Shown piece by piece: positions 10,051 to 18,648 of a stretch of 64,000 bases of DNA (position 1 is the first letter of the stretch; every line of letters begins with the position of its first letter). Source of the stretch: Rhodococcus rhodnii (lineage in GTDB: Bacteria > Actinomycetota > Actinomycetes > Mycobacteriales > Pseudonocardiaceae). The notes under the pieces are model-generated. The model did no database searches, was not told where the DNA came from, and saw nothing but the letters and a program-made list of their open reading frames with translations. The translations under genes and the position numbers were made by a program. The stretch covers positions 62,001 through 126,000 of the forward strand of contig JOAA01000014.1 in assembly GCA_000720375.1 (NCBI GenBank), written 5' to 3'.

Positions 10051-10473
10051 TTAGATTTCGACCAGGACGGTGAACGGACCGTCGTTCACGCTCGTTACTT
10101 CCATCATGGCCCCGAATTCGCCCGTTTCTACATGAGCTCCCCGATTGCGCAACTCGTCGACGACTGCTCCGACAAGGGGTTGCGCCTGCTCGGGGCGTGC
10201 GGCGCTGATCCAGGACGGCCGGCGACCCTTACGGGTTTCCCCGTAGAGGGTGAACTGGCTGACCACCAACAGTGGCGCACCGGATGTGGCACATGACTCT
10301 TCGTCCCGAAGAATGCGAAGCTCATACAGTTTTCGGGCCATGATGGCCGCCTTTTCGGGCGTGTCCTCCGTATGCACGCCGAGCAATACCAACAGGCCTG
10401 CTTTGATCGACCCGACGACCCGACTGTCCACAGTCACACTGGCGCTCTTGACGCGCGCGGCGACCGCCCTCAC
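10051..10473 (-). CDS. dtd: D-aminoacyl-tRNA deacylase
   Basis: A 140-residue DTD-fold proofreading enzyme that frees D-amino acids mischarged on tRNA. The family signatures SQFTL (72-76) and NDGPFTV with the Gly-Pro pair (132-133) are both present, and the N-terminus VRAVAARVKSASVTVD matches the family. I use the GTG at 10473; longer in-frame readings would add an Arg-rich non-homologous leader. The GTG overlaps the stop of the upstream methyltransferase gene as GTGA, so the pair is translationally coupled. Confidence 0.93.
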   Translation of the reverse strand: MRAVAARVKSASVTVDSRVVGSIKAGLLVLLGVHTEDTPEKAAIMARKLYELRILRDEESCATSGAPLLVVSQFTLYGETRKGRRPSWISAARPEQAQPLVGAVVDELRNRGAHVETGEFGAMMEVTSVNDGPFTVLVEI

Positions 10474-11945
10474 GCCGGCACCAGCATCCCGTGCCGGACA
10501 AGCTCGTCCACCAACGGAAGCGCGGCTACAACGAGCGCGTCGGTAGGCACGCCGTGTGCCGCGGCGAGCAACTCCAGCAAGTCTCCCAACGGCAACAGAC
10601 CGCGACAACCCGCGAGCAGTGCGCGCACGAGGTCGTCGATCTCGTGCTGCCAACCGGGCCCGTCAGTGCGGTGCAGGCGACGGACGATGGCCTCCCACCC
10701 TTCGTCGCCGGGTGACGAAACCTCTTCGAGGACAACCGATTCCGCCACCTTCAAGTGCGCTCGAAGCAGAGCGTCAGGTGACGAATGCGCGCGCAGCCAG
10801 TCGATCCGGTCCAACCAGCCCGAGGCTTCCTGGCCGAGCGGGTCGTCGAACGCGTGCCGCAGGTCCTCGCACACGATCCGTGGCTCGCCGTCGGTCCGTC
10901 GCAGTGTCACGAAACCGAAGCCGACTCCGGCGACCTTGTTCTCCGCGAACCAGTCCAGCCACTTCGACGCGCGTGCGGAGCCTTCCGCCGACCGCGGGTC
11001 GATGCCTGCGTCCCGTAGCCACGTGCCCACGTAGAGGTCCGGATCGGCGACATCCCGTTGCACGAACCACGCGTCCACACCGCCGGGCAGCCACGAGGTG
11101 ACGCGTTCCTGCCAGTCCCGGCCGGGCAGATGCAACCAGGACGCGAGCAACTGGCCGACCCCGCCGCGCGTGAGGTATTCCGGCAGGGCCGCGATCACGA
11201 GCGCGCTCGCGTCGTCACCGGCGAGACCGGAATCGCGGTACGTGTAGTCGACCCGGGACGGTCCGACCACGAACGGTGGATTGCACACCACTTGGTCGAA
11301 GCGGCGGCCGGCCACCGGTTCGAACCATTTGCCTTGCCGCGTCTCGACGTCCAGTCCGTTGATCCGGAATGTCGCGTTTGCGAGCATCAGCGCGCGAGCC
11401 GACAAGTCAGTCGCCGTAATGGTTCGGGCGTGCCTGCTGGCGTGCAATGCCTGTACGCCACAACCGGTCCCCAGATCGAGCACTGTTCCAACCGGACGGC
11501 GAATGGTCGCCCGGGCGAGGCTCAACGACGCGTGCCCGACGCCCAGTACGTGGTCGACGGGAACCTCGGAGCCGAGCTGGTCGGAATCCAGGTCCGCGAA
11601 CACCCACCATGAACCTTGGTCATCGCCGTACGGGCGTACGTCCAGTCCGGCGCGTACGCGGTCCCCGCTGGCCCGCACGAGGCCGTTCGCCACCGACTCG
11701 GGCCACGGCAGGACGGCCTTGACCTCGTGCTCGGGCAGTTCGTCACCGAGCAGGAAAAGCCTGATGAGCGTGCCCAGCTCGGCGCCGTCCCTGGTCGCGC
11801 GGCGGGCGGGCTCCGGTTCGCCGCGGCCCAGCGCGGCGTGCGCGGATTCGCCGATCAGGCGCAGTACTCCGTCAGCGTCGTAGCCGGCGCGCTCGAAGGC
11901 GTTCCGCAGAGCGGAACAGAACTCTGGGGAAAGATCATCGGCCAC
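10470..11945 (-). CDS. Class I SAM-dependent methyltransferase, N5/N6-methylase type
   Basis: About 491 residues. The central Rossmann methyltransferase has motif I VLDLGTGCGVQAL and the catalytic NPPF motif (VVCNPPFVVGP) typical of enzymes that methylate exocyclic amino or glutamine nitrogens (HemK/RsmC-like). An N-terminal domain of about 150 residues (DUF7059-like by recollection) and a C-terminal helical extension of about 200 residues flank it. I chose GTG 11945 (VADDLSPEFC) because longer readings run into the divergent DUF3099 gene. It is coupled to dtd, so a translation-related substrate such as rRNA or a translation protein is plausible but unproven. Confidence 0.85.
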   Translation of the reverse strand: MADDLSPEFCSALRNAFERAGYDADGVLRLIGESAHAALGRGEPEPARRATRDGAELGTLIRLFLLGDELPEHEVKAVLPWPESVANGLVRASGDRVRAGLDVRPYGDDQGSWWVFADLDSDQLGSEVPVDHVLGVGHASLSLARATIRRPVGTVLDLGTGCGVQALHASRHARTITATDLSARALMLANATFRINGLDVETRQGKWFEPVAGRRFDQVVCNPPFVVGPSRVDYTYRDSGLAGDDASALVIAALPEYLTRGGVGQLLASWLHLPGRDWQERVTSWLPGGVDAWFVQRDVADPDLYVGTWLRDAGIDPRSAEGSARASKWLDWFAENKVAGVGFGFVTLRRTDGEPRIVCEDLRHAFDDPLGQEASGWLDRIDWLRAHSSPDALLRAHLKVAESVVLEEVSSPGDEGWEAIVRRLHRTDGPGWQHEIDDLVRALLAGCRGLLPLGDLLELLAAAHGVPTDALVVAALPLVDELVRHGMLVPA

Positions 11946-12022
11946 AGGCGGAATAATTTCACGGCGGGGGCATGCTGTCGCTTCGGGCCTACAGTGGCAG
12001 GATGGGGAGTGGAGGTGGTGTC

Positions 12023-12358
12023 GTGACAAACCCCAAGGAAGACGACACCCCGGTTCTGATCACCGAGGCCGCGCCGTCGTTCGACGAACAACACGCCGCA
12101 CGGAAACGCAAATACATCACCATGATGGCGCTGCGCCTGCCGTGTCTGTTCCTGGCGTTGATATTCGCGCAGATCTCGTGGTGGCTGGCGCTTGGGTTCC
12201 TGCTGTTGTCGATCCCGCTGCCATGGGCGGCCGTGCTGATCGCCAACGACCGGCCGCCGCGCAAGGCCCAGCGGTTCAAGCGCTACAAGCGTGAGCAGGG
12301 CGTGCCGAGCGCCCAGGCGCTGGAACGCTCGAACAACCACCAGGTCATCGAGGGTTAA
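12023..12358 (+). CDS. DUF3099 family membrane protein
   Basis: A 111-residue protein with a soluble N-terminus (residues 1-32), two adjacent hydrophobic helices (about 33-52 and 54-74) and a basic cytoplasmic tail rich in Arg and Lys. It matches actinobacterial DUF3099, of unknown function. GTG 12023 is preceded by GGAGG at the right spacing. It is divergent from the methyltransferase (77 bases apart), and its TAA overlaps the TAA of the convergent kinase gene by 3 bases. Confidence 0.82.
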   Translation: MTNPKEDDTPVLITEAAPSFDEQHAARKRKYITMMALRLPCLFLALIFAQISWWLALGFLLLSIPLPWAAVLIANDRPPRKAQRFKRYKREQGVPSAQALERSNNHQVIEG

Positions 12359-13209
12359 GCGAGCGGGACGGCACCGATCCCGGTGACGACCTTCGTCGCC
12401 GCGGCGACGCCTGCCCGCAAGGCCGTTTCGGGTGCCTCGCCGGCCAGCCAAGCGGCGAGGAAACCGGCGTTGAAAGCGTCCCCGGCGCCCGTGGAATCCA
12501 CACAGGACGCTGATTCGGCCGGGACGGACACCGTCCCGGAGCCGTCGATCCAGGTGGCGTCGCCAGGCCCGGCGGTGGCGGCGACCGCGGTGACGTAGTC
12601 CAGCAGGCGGTGGTTCGCGGACAGGTGCGCGAGCTCGTCTTCGTTGGGCAGCAACAGATCGACGCCCTTGATCCAGCCGAGGAACGCGCCGGGATCGGGG
12701 ATCAGCGCGGCCGACTGCGGGTCGACCGACGTGGTCAACCCGTTGTCGTGAGCGGCCTTCAACATCGCCAAGCCCGCGTCGCGTGATGCGGGATCGAGCA
12801 GGACGTATCCCGAAAGGTGCAGGTGCCGCGCGGTTTTCAGCAGTTCCGGCCGTAGGTCGTCCGGCTGCAGCCACGCGCCCGCCCCGTGGTCGGGCAGCAT
12901 CGTGCGCTGCCCGCTCTGGTCGACCATGATCACGACACAGCACGTCGCCGCGCTCGGATCGATCGCGAGTTCACACCGCACACCGGCTGCCGCGAGGTTG
13001 CTGAGCACCTGACGACCCGCCATGTCGTCGCCAATACGCCCGACCAACACGACGTCCGCGCCCTCATTGGCCAGCCACGTGGCGGTGTTCGCGCCCGCGC
13101 CGCCCATCGTGACCCGCACCTGGGCCGAGGTGTCGCCGCCGTAGACAACCTCGCTGTTCGGCAACACCATCACATCGAGGCCCGCGTCCCCGACCACGAG
13201 GATTGTCAT
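12355..13209 (-). CDS. psuK: PfkB-family sugar kinase, probable pseudouridine kinase
   Basis: A 284-residue ribokinase-fold kinase. The N-terminal GDAGLDVMV and GGAGANTA segments bind substrate. The C-terminal PfkB signature DSTGAGDAFNAGF (238-250) carries the catalytic Asp (D244) and anion hole. Its ATG overlaps the stop of the upstream psuG as TGATG, so the two are cotranslated. With PsuG the expected role is phosphorylation of pseudouridine to its 5'-phosphate. The PfkB sequence alone would also fit ribose or another nucleoside; the assignment rests on context. Confidence 0.8.
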   Translation of the reverse strand: MTILVVGDAGLDVMVLPNSEVVYGGDTSAQVRVTMGGAGANTATWLANEGADVVLVGRIGDDMAGRQVLSNLAAAGVRCELAIDPSAATCCVVIMVDQSGQRTMLPDHGAGAWLQPDDLRPELLKTARHLHLSGYVLLDPASRDAGLAMLKAAHDNGLTTSVDPQSAALIPDPGAFLGWIKGVDLLLPNEDELAHLSANHRLLDYVTAVAATAGPGDATWIDGSGTVSVPAESASCVDSTGAGDAFNAGFLAAWLAGEAPETALRAGVAAATKVVTGIGAVPLA

Positions 13210-14126
13210 CAGCGTCCCGCCAGGTCGGCGGCGATCTGCGCGGCGAGCGTGACGTTGGCCACGACCAGGGCTTCGTTGGCGTCAAGGCTCACGCCACCGC
13301 TGGCGGTGTGGAAGTGCTCAAGCAGGACCGGGGTGACGTCACGGCCCTGCACGCCCCGCTCGTCGAGCAGCTTGACGCCGTCGGCCAGCAGCTGGTCGTG
13401 CAGCTCGCGGTCCATCTCGTACTCCGGCGGAATCGGGTTGGCCAGCAGGATGCCCGCCTGCCCCGGCACCTGCCGGTGCGCGTGGACGACGTCGGCGGCC
13501 TGCTGGGGCGTGTCCACCCGCCAAGACAGTGCGAACGGGGATTCCCGCAGGTAGAAGGCGGGGAAGTGGCCGGTCTGGTAGCCGACGACCGGAACCGAGC
13601 GGGTCTCCAGCAGCTCGAGCGTGGCCTCGATGTCGAGCACGGACTTCACCCCGGACGACACGACCAGAACCGGAATCTCGGCAAGGGCGTCGAGGTCGGC
13701 GGACACGTCCCACGAGCTGTGTTTCCCGGGAAGCGGCAGGTGAACGCCACCGAGCCCGCCGGTCCCGAACACACTGATGCCCGCCGCGTGCGCGATCGCC
13801 GCGGTGCTCGCGACGGTGGTGGCCCCGTCCTGCTTCATGGCGATCGCCGGACCGAGATCCCGTTTCGAGAGCTTGACCAGGCCTTCGGCCGCGCAGACCC
13901 GGTCGATCTGCTGCTCGTCGAGCCCGACCCGGATCTTGCCGTCGAGAACGGCGATGGTCGCCGGCACCGCACCCGCCTCGCGCACGACCGTTTCGAGCCG
14001 CTCGGCGACCTTGCGGTTGCGGCCAGGCGGTAACCCGTGGGAGAGGATCGTGCTTTCCAGAGCGACGACACCCTGGCCCGCCGCGAGCGCGGCGCGGACT
14101 TCTTCGGCGATGGCGATGACGGTCAC
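13209..14126 (-). CDS. psuG: Pseudouridine-5'-phosphate glycosidase
   Basis: A 305-residue PsuG (IndA-like) enzyme that splits the C-glycosidic bond of pseudouridine 5'-phosphate to uracil and ribose 5-phosphate. Family segments are clear: ALESTILSHGLPPGRN near the start, SKRDLGPAIA, the glycine-rich ASTAAIAHAAGISVFGTGGL, SSGVKSVLDI with the conserved Lys, and ANPIPPEYEMD. I prefer GTG 14126 (VTVIAIAEEV); a longer start at 14165 would add 13 residues. It lies upstream of and is coupled to the kinase gene, together a two-step nucleoside salvage unit. No dedicated transporter is adjacent. Confidence 0.93.
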   Translation of the reverse strand: MTVIAIAEEVRAALAAGQGVVALESTILSHGLPPGRNRKVAERLETVVREAGAVPATIAVLDGKIRVGLDEQQIDRVCAAEGLVKLSKRDLGPAIAMKQDGATTVASTAAIAHAAGISVFGTGGLGGVHLPLPGKHSSWDVSADLDALAEIPVLVVSSGVKSVLDIEATLELLETRSVPVVGYQTGHFPAFYLRESPFALSWRVDTPQQAADVVHAHRQVPGQAGILLANPIPPEYEMDRELHDQLLADGVKLLDERGVQGRDVTPVLLEHFHTASGGVSLDANEALVVANVTLAAQIAADLAGR

Positions 14127-14179
14127 GAGACGCCATTCTTTACGGGCAACCGCCCAAAGGTCCACTTGCGTCCGCCCGA

Positions 14180-14201
14180 TGGGGCAGCGGAAGCCGCCCC
14201 A
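14180..14201 (-). terminator. Hairpin downstream of spo0M
   Basis: Stem TGGGGC(GGC)/(GCT)GCCCCA with a TTCC loop read on the minus strand, 9 bp including one wobble pair. It lies 21 bases past the Spo0M stop and before psuG, so it probably separates the two transcripts. Confidence 0.5.
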
Positions 14202-14221
14202 GGGGGCGATCCCTTGAAGTG

Positions 14222-15031
14222 TCAGTCGAAGATGGCGCGTGGCCTGGCTACTTCGCGGAGCCAGCCCTCGATCTGCTGCTCCCAGTTCGTCGCGCCCAGC
14301 CTGGCGTAGTCCACCGGAAAAGCCCCGATGAACGGACGAGCCTGCGGCCCAAGCCCGCTGCCCTTGCCCACCCGGACCTTCTTCTGCACGTCCAACACCA
14401 CCTGCATGCCCGACGATCCGGCCAGGAACGTCACCGCGACCTCGACGAAAGCCTGCGCGAACGCGGGGCTCGGGCTGAAGCGGATCTCCTGGTAGAACGG
14501 CAACTGCTGGTCGAGGCCGGTGATCTTGTTCTTCTCCAGCGCGCCCGCGCGGAACTGGAAGCCGAGCCGGGCGAAGGCGTCGAGGATCCGGTGCTGCGCG
14601 GGCAGCGGCTCGATCGCCACCGCGTCGATGTCCTGCGGGTCAGCCAAGGATCCACCCAGGTCAAGCGCGGTTTGCAGGCCGATCGCCATACCTGTCAGGT
14701 GCTTGCCGAGCACGGTCGTGATCGGGGTTTCCCACGGCAGGTGCACCTCGAACGGCACGGTCAGCGTTTGCCCTGCTCGCACGACCGCGTTGCTGGCCAG
14801 GTTGATGTTCTGGAACGGCATGTCCACCAGTGACACGTCACCGCGCACGTCCGCTTGCTCGACCCTGGCGAGCAAGGTCACGCCGAGACCCTGCACCTCT
14901 TGATCGACCTGGCCGCCGACCAGCATGACCTGGCCGCGCAACGGCCCGCCCGGCCGGACGCTGTGGTCGATCAGCTGCGCGTCGACCTTGGCACCGCCCT
15001 GCCCGAAACTCGCCAGCACCTTGGAGAACAT
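14222..15031 (-). CDS. Spo0M/SpoOM family protein
   Basis: A 269-residue protein. The first 130 or so residues form the arrestin-like beta-sandwich of Spo0M (MFSKVLASFGQGGAKVDAQL, then VDQEVQGLGVTLLARV and VPFEVHLPWETPIT). The C-terminal part is the family's more variable domain. Spo0M modulates sporulation onset and the cytoskeleton in Bacillus; in actinobacteria the role is unknown. I start at ATG 15031, because an upstream extension would overlap the divergent DUF3039 gene. Confidence 0.85.
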   Translation of the reverse strand: MFSKVLASFGQGGAKVDAQLIDHSVRPGGPLRGQVMLVGGQVDQEVQGLGVTLLARVEQADVRGDVSLVDMPFQNINLASNAVVRAGQTLTVPFEVHLPWETPITTVLGKHLTGMAIGLQTALDLGGSLADPQDIDAVAIEPLPAQHRILDAFARLGFQFRAGALEKNKITGLDQQLPFYQEIRFSPSPAFAQAFVEVAVTFLAGSSGMQVVLDVQKKVRVGKGSGLGPQARPFIGAFPVDYARLGATNWEQQIEGWLREVARPRAIFD

Positions 15032-15079
15032 GCGCGCATCTAACCAGGATCGCGCCGGGTTTGATGCAGAATTGGTCTC

Positions 15080-15322
15080 GTGAGTACCTCCACCCAGACG
15101 CTGCCTGACGTCGACACCAGGGATGAGACTGGTGACGACACCCCGAAGATGTTCCACTACGTGCAGAAGAACAAGATCGCCGAGAGTGCCGTGATGGGCA
15201 CCATGGTGGTCGCGCTGTGCGGCGAGGTGTTCCCGGTGACCCGCTCACCGAAGCCGGGCTCGCCGGTCTGCCCCGAGTGCAAGCGCATCTTCGACTCGCT
15301 GGACCCGGGCAAGTCGTCCTAA
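15080..15322 (+). CDS. DUF3039 family small protein, likely zinc-binding
   Basis: An 80-residue conserved actinobacterial protein. After an acidic leader (residues 1-22) it has MFHYVQKNKIAESAVMG and then a cysteine set ALCGEVF...PVCPECKRIF, which looks like a zinc ribbon (C47, C64, C67 plus a possible His). The GTG start is 48 bases from the divergent Spo0M gene. A strong terminator follows. The function is unknown. Confidence 0.85.
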   Translation: MSTSTQTLPDVDTRDETGDDTPKMFHYVQKNKIAESAVMGTMVVALCGEVFPVTRSPKPGSPVCPECKRIFDSLDPGKSS

Positions 15323-15337
15323 GTCTTCCCATGCGAA

Positions 15338-15371
15338 AGGGCACCTTCACGAGGAGTCGTGAAGGTGCCCT
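15338..15371. terminator. 15-bp bidirectional terminator
   Basis: Perfect stem AGGGCACCTTCACGA / TCGTGAAGGTGCCCT with a GGAG loop, between the convergent DUF3039 and RND transporter genes and close to both stops. Confidence 0.85.
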
Positions 15372-15383
15372 CTCCTGCGTTTT

Positions 15384-18300
15384 CTAGTCCACGCCTGCCG
15401 GGATGCGTTCTGCCGCAGCCGGGGTCCGCTTGGCCTGGCGGCGGTTACGTGACCGTTCCTTGACCCGCTCGACCATCGTGTAGAGCGTCGGCACGAGCAC
15501 CAGCGTCAGCAACGTCGAGCTGACCAGGCCACCGATCACGACCAGCGCGAGCGGCTTGCCGATGAACGCGCCCTCGCCGGTCACGCCGAGCGCCATCGGC
15601 GCCAAGGCGAAGATCGTCGCGGCCGCGGTCATCAGGATCGGCCGCAGCCTGCGCCTGCCGCCCTCGACCACCGCCTCCTGGATACCCATTCCCTGCCTGC
15701 GGTACTGGTTGATCAGGTCGATCAGCACGATCGCGTTCGTCACCACGATGCCGACGAGCATCAGCAACCCGATCATCGCGGGCAGGCCGAGCGCGGTGTC
15801 GGTGATCAGCAGCAGGCCGAACGCGCCGGTCGCCGCGAACGGGATGGACACCAGCAGGATCAGCGGCTGCACGAAGCTGCGGAACGTGGCCACCATGATC
15901 GAGAACACGATCACGATCGCCGCCAGCAAAGCCAGCCCCAGATCACCGAACGCCTCCTGCTGATCCGCGCTCACCCCACCGATCGCGTACGTCGCGCCAC
16001 CGCCGAGCGTGAGCCCCTTCAACGCGGCGTCCAGCTCTCGGTTGACCGTGCCGAGGTCCTTGCCGACCGGCTTGGCCGTCACGTTCGCGCTGCGCTCGGA
16101 ATCACTGCGCTTGATCAGCACTGGACCGTCGACCGTCTGCACGTTCGCGAGTCGTTCGAGCGGCACCACACCGGTTGGCGTGACCAGCGGCAATGCCCTG
16201 ATCGCGGCGACGTCCTTCGGCGGCGTGCCCGACCGCAGCACGATCTGCTGACGCTCACCCGCGATGGACACCTCGGCGACCGGGAACCCGGCGATCGCCT
16301 GGCTGGTCAACTGGCCGACAGTGTCCGCCGTGAGGCCCGCGGCCGCTGCGGCACGCTCGTCCACATCGATCTGCACGCGCGGTGCGCTCACTGCCAGATC
16401 GCTTGTCACTTCGGACAATCCGTTGACGCCCGCGACCTTCTGGCGCACCTGCTCGGTCGCCGCACGCAGCGCATCGTCGGTCGGCGCTGTGATGGCCACG
16501 CTCACGTCGTTGCTGCCGAAACCGCTTGCCTCAGCACCGAATTTGACCTCACCGATGCCTGGCCGGCTGGCCAGCTCGCCGCGGAGCCTTTCCTCCAATG
16601 CCTTGGTGTCCGTGCCTTTGCGTACCGTCACCTGGAACTGGTTCTCCGACGACACCTGCCCGCTGAAGCCCGGCTCCGACCCGATCGTGACCTGGTACGC
16701 CTCGACCTCACTGGTCGATGCCAGCACGCTCTCGACCTTCTTCGCGGCTTCGTCACGAGTGGCGATGCTGCTGCCCGGCGCCAGTTTCTGGCTCACGTTG
16801 ATGCTGGTGGAGCCGGAGCTGTCCAGGAAGTTCGTGTCCAATCTGGACAGCAGGCCGAACGTGCCACCCAGGATCAGCACCGCGATCAGCAAGGTGGTCC
16901 ACCTGAACCTGGTGGCGAACTTGATCACCGGAACGTAGCCGCGCTGCAACACACTGCGCCGTTCCTTGGCCTCGGCCCGCTCGCGGATCGCGGCGACGTC
17001 CTCGCCCGCCTTGGGCGGCTTGAGGAACCAGTACGCCAGCACCGGCACGATCGTCAGCGACACGAGCAGGGAAGCCAGCAGTGCCACCGTGATCGTGATC
17101 GCGAACGGCGAGAACAGCTGTCCGGTCAACCCGCCGACGAACGCGATCGGCAAGAACACCGCGACCGTGGTCAATGTGGACGCGGTCACCGCGCCGGCGA
17201 CCTCCCGCACGCCGTCCAGCACCGCGCGTTGTTTGCCTTCGCCGTACGCCAGATGTCGTTTTATGTTCTCCAGCACGACAATCGAGTCGTCGACCACGCG
17301 GCCGACCGCGATCGTCAAGGCGCCCAACGTCAACAGGTTCAGCGACAGGTCGCCCGTCCACAATGCCAGCAGCGCCACGAGCACCGACAGCGGAATGGAC
17401 ACCGCGGTGACCAAAGTGGACCGCACAGACAGCAGGAACAGCAGGATCACCAGGACCGCGAACCCGAGGCCGAGCAAGCCCTCGGTGGTCAGTCCGTTGA
17501 CCGCTTCCTCGATGTACGGGCCCTGGTCGAAGATCACGGTCAGCTCGGCGCCGGTCGTCTGCCGGAGGCTGTTCAGCTTGTCCTGCACTGCCTTGGAGAT
17601 CTCGACCGCGTTGCCGTCGGTGGTCATCATGATCGCGATGCCGAGGCTGGGCTTGCCGTTGGTCCGCGTCACCGACGTCGTCGCCGCCAGTTGGGGCTCG
17701 ACCGTCGCAACGTCCGCGAGCCGAACCGGCTGGCGTTGACCGGCCAAGTACATGTTCCGCAAGGCATCCACGGACTCGAGCTGCCCGCCGACCTGAACTG
17801 TCAGCGTCCGGTCGCCCTCCGTGAGCGCGCCTGCCGGAACCGGTTTGCCGACCGACTGCAACGCGGTGATCAACGCGGTCGGTTGCACGCCCTCGATCGC
17901 GAGCTTGCCGTAGTCCAGCGTGATCGTGACGGTTTCCTTGGCGGCGCCGGTGACGTTGACGTCGCGCACGCCCGCGATCTTCTTCAGCTCCGGCACGGCT
18001 TCGGCAGCCAATTGGTCCGCGAGCTTCTGCTGATCCCCGGTCGTCCCGGCGGCCAGCACCATCGCGGGAAAGTCCGACGTGCTGCCCGCGGTCACGGTCG
18101 GCCGGACGTTCTGCGGCAGCTGGGTGCCGAGCCGGTTGATTGCCTGCTGCATACGGTCGACCGTGCGGTCCATGTCCGTACCGAACTTGAACTGCACCAC
18201 GATCGACGCGACGCCCTCGGCCGAGTCGGAACTGGTCTCCTCAAGCCCTTCGATGCCCTGCAGGCTGTTCTCGATCGGCTCGGTGACCTGTGCGGCGACC

Positions 18301-18476
18301 GCGTCCGGTGCGGCGCCGGGATAAGGCGCGACGATCACCGCGGTGGGCGGCTGAATCGACGGGAACAGCTGTTGTTTCAACGAAGGCACGGCGAACAGGC
18401 CGAACCCGATGATGGCGAGCGTGATCAGGGCGATCAGGCTTCGGTTGGCCAGGCTTAATCGCGCGAGCAACCACAC
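15384..18476 (-). CDS. RND-family efflux transporter permease (AcrB/HAE-like)
   Basis: A 1030-residue proton-driven exporter with the full AcrB-like layout: an N-terminal helix (SLIALITLAIIGFGLFAVP), a large extracytoplasmic porter loop (about 40-330), six helices, a second large loop (about 540-840) and the final helices. LLTLGALTIAVGRVVDDSIVVLENI is the helix 4 proton-relay segment with paired Asp. Neither an adaptor (membrane-fusion) gene nor an outer-membrane channel gene lies nearby. Similar stand-alone permeases occur in actinobacteria and Firmicutes. Cargo unknown. The leader carries two strong hairpins. Confidence 0.92.
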   Translation of the reverse strand: MWLLARLSLANRSLIALITLAIIGFGLFAVPSLKQQLFPSIQPPTAVIVAPYPGAAPDAVAAQVTEPIENSLQGIEGLEETSSDSAEGVASIVVQFKFGTDMDRTVDRMQQAINRLGTQLPQNVRPTVTAGSTSDFPAMVLAAGTTGDQQKLADQLAAEAVPELKKIAGVRDVNVTGAAKETVTITLDYGKLAIEGVQPTALITALQSVGKPVPAGALTEGDRTLTVQVGGQLESVDALRNMYLAGQRQPVRLADVATVEPQLAATTSVTRTNGKPSLGIAIMMTTDGNAVEISKAVQDKLNSLRQTTGAELTVIFDQGPYIEEAVNGLTTEGLLGLGFAVLVILLFLLSVRSTLVTAVSIPLSVLVALLALWTGDLSLNLLTLGALTIAVGRVVDDSIVVLENIKRHLAYGEGKQRAVLDGVREVAGAVTASTLTTVAVFLPIAFVGGLTGQLFSPFAITITVALLASLLVSLTIVPVLAYWFLKPPKAGEDVAAIRERAEAKERRSVLQRGYVPVIKFATRFRWTTLLIAVLILGGTFGLLSRLDTNFLDSSGSTSINVSQKLAPGSSIATRDEAAKKVESVLASTSEVEAYQVTIGSEPGFSGQVSSENQFQVTVRKGTDTKALEERLRGELASRPGIGEVKFGAEASGFGSNDVSVAITAPTDDALRAATEQVRQKVAGVNGLSEVTSDLAVSAPRVQIDVDERAAAAAGLTADTVGQLTSQAIAGFPVAEVSIAGERQQIVLRSGTPPKDVAAIRALPLVTPTGVVPLERLANVQTVDGPVLIKRSDSERSANVTAKPVGKDLGTVNRELDAALKGLTLGGGATYAIGGVSADQQEAFGDLGLALLAAIVIVFSIMVATFRSFVQPLILLVSIPFAATGAFGLLLITDTALGLPAMIGLLMLVGIVVTNAIVLIDLINQYRRQGMGIQEAVVEGGRRRLRPILMTAAATIFALAPMALGVTGEGAFIGKPLALVVIGGLVSSTLLTLVLVPTLYTMVERVKERSRNRRQAKRTPAAAERIPAGVD

Positions 18477-18506
18477 TTCGGTCGTCCCCCTCTGGGAAAT
18501 GAGAGA

Positions 18507-18548
18507 AGCCTGCGCCGGACGGGTTGCCCTCCCGCGCCGGCGCAGGCT
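18507..18548 (-). terminator. Long GC-rich hairpin before the RND gene
   Basis: Perfect 12-bp stem AGCCTGCGCCGG / CCGGCGCAGGCT, extended inside by CGGG/CCCG. It lies 31 bases upstream of the RND start and about 100 bases after the YihY stop (minus strand). It most simply ends the YihY transcript, but its closeness to the RND ribosome site also allows a leader role. Confidence 0.6.
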
Positions 18549-18557
18549 CCTGCAAAC

Positions 18558-18585
18558 ACATCGCCCGGTGCCCCTGGGGCGATGT
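18558..18585 (-). terminator. Second hairpin between yihY and the RND gene
   Basis: A 9-bp stem ACATCGCCC / GGGCGATGT with a 10-base loop, directly upstream (minus strand) of the longer hairpin. Either a tandem terminator or the first arm of a structured leader. Confidence 0.5.
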
Positions 18586-18648
18586 CCCAGAGCCTGTCAC
18601 AGGCCGCGCGTGTGAGCATGCACCTATGGCGTGACTTTCGAGTCGTCC

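Noticed and set aside
17229..18458. Plus-strand open frame inside the RND gene
   Set aside because: Antisense to a clear 1030-residue transporter, with low-complexity translation and no ribosome site.
18507..18585. A known riboswitch class in the RND leader
   Set aside because: The hairpins do not match the conserved cores of riboswitch classes I can recall; kept only as hairpins and a finding.
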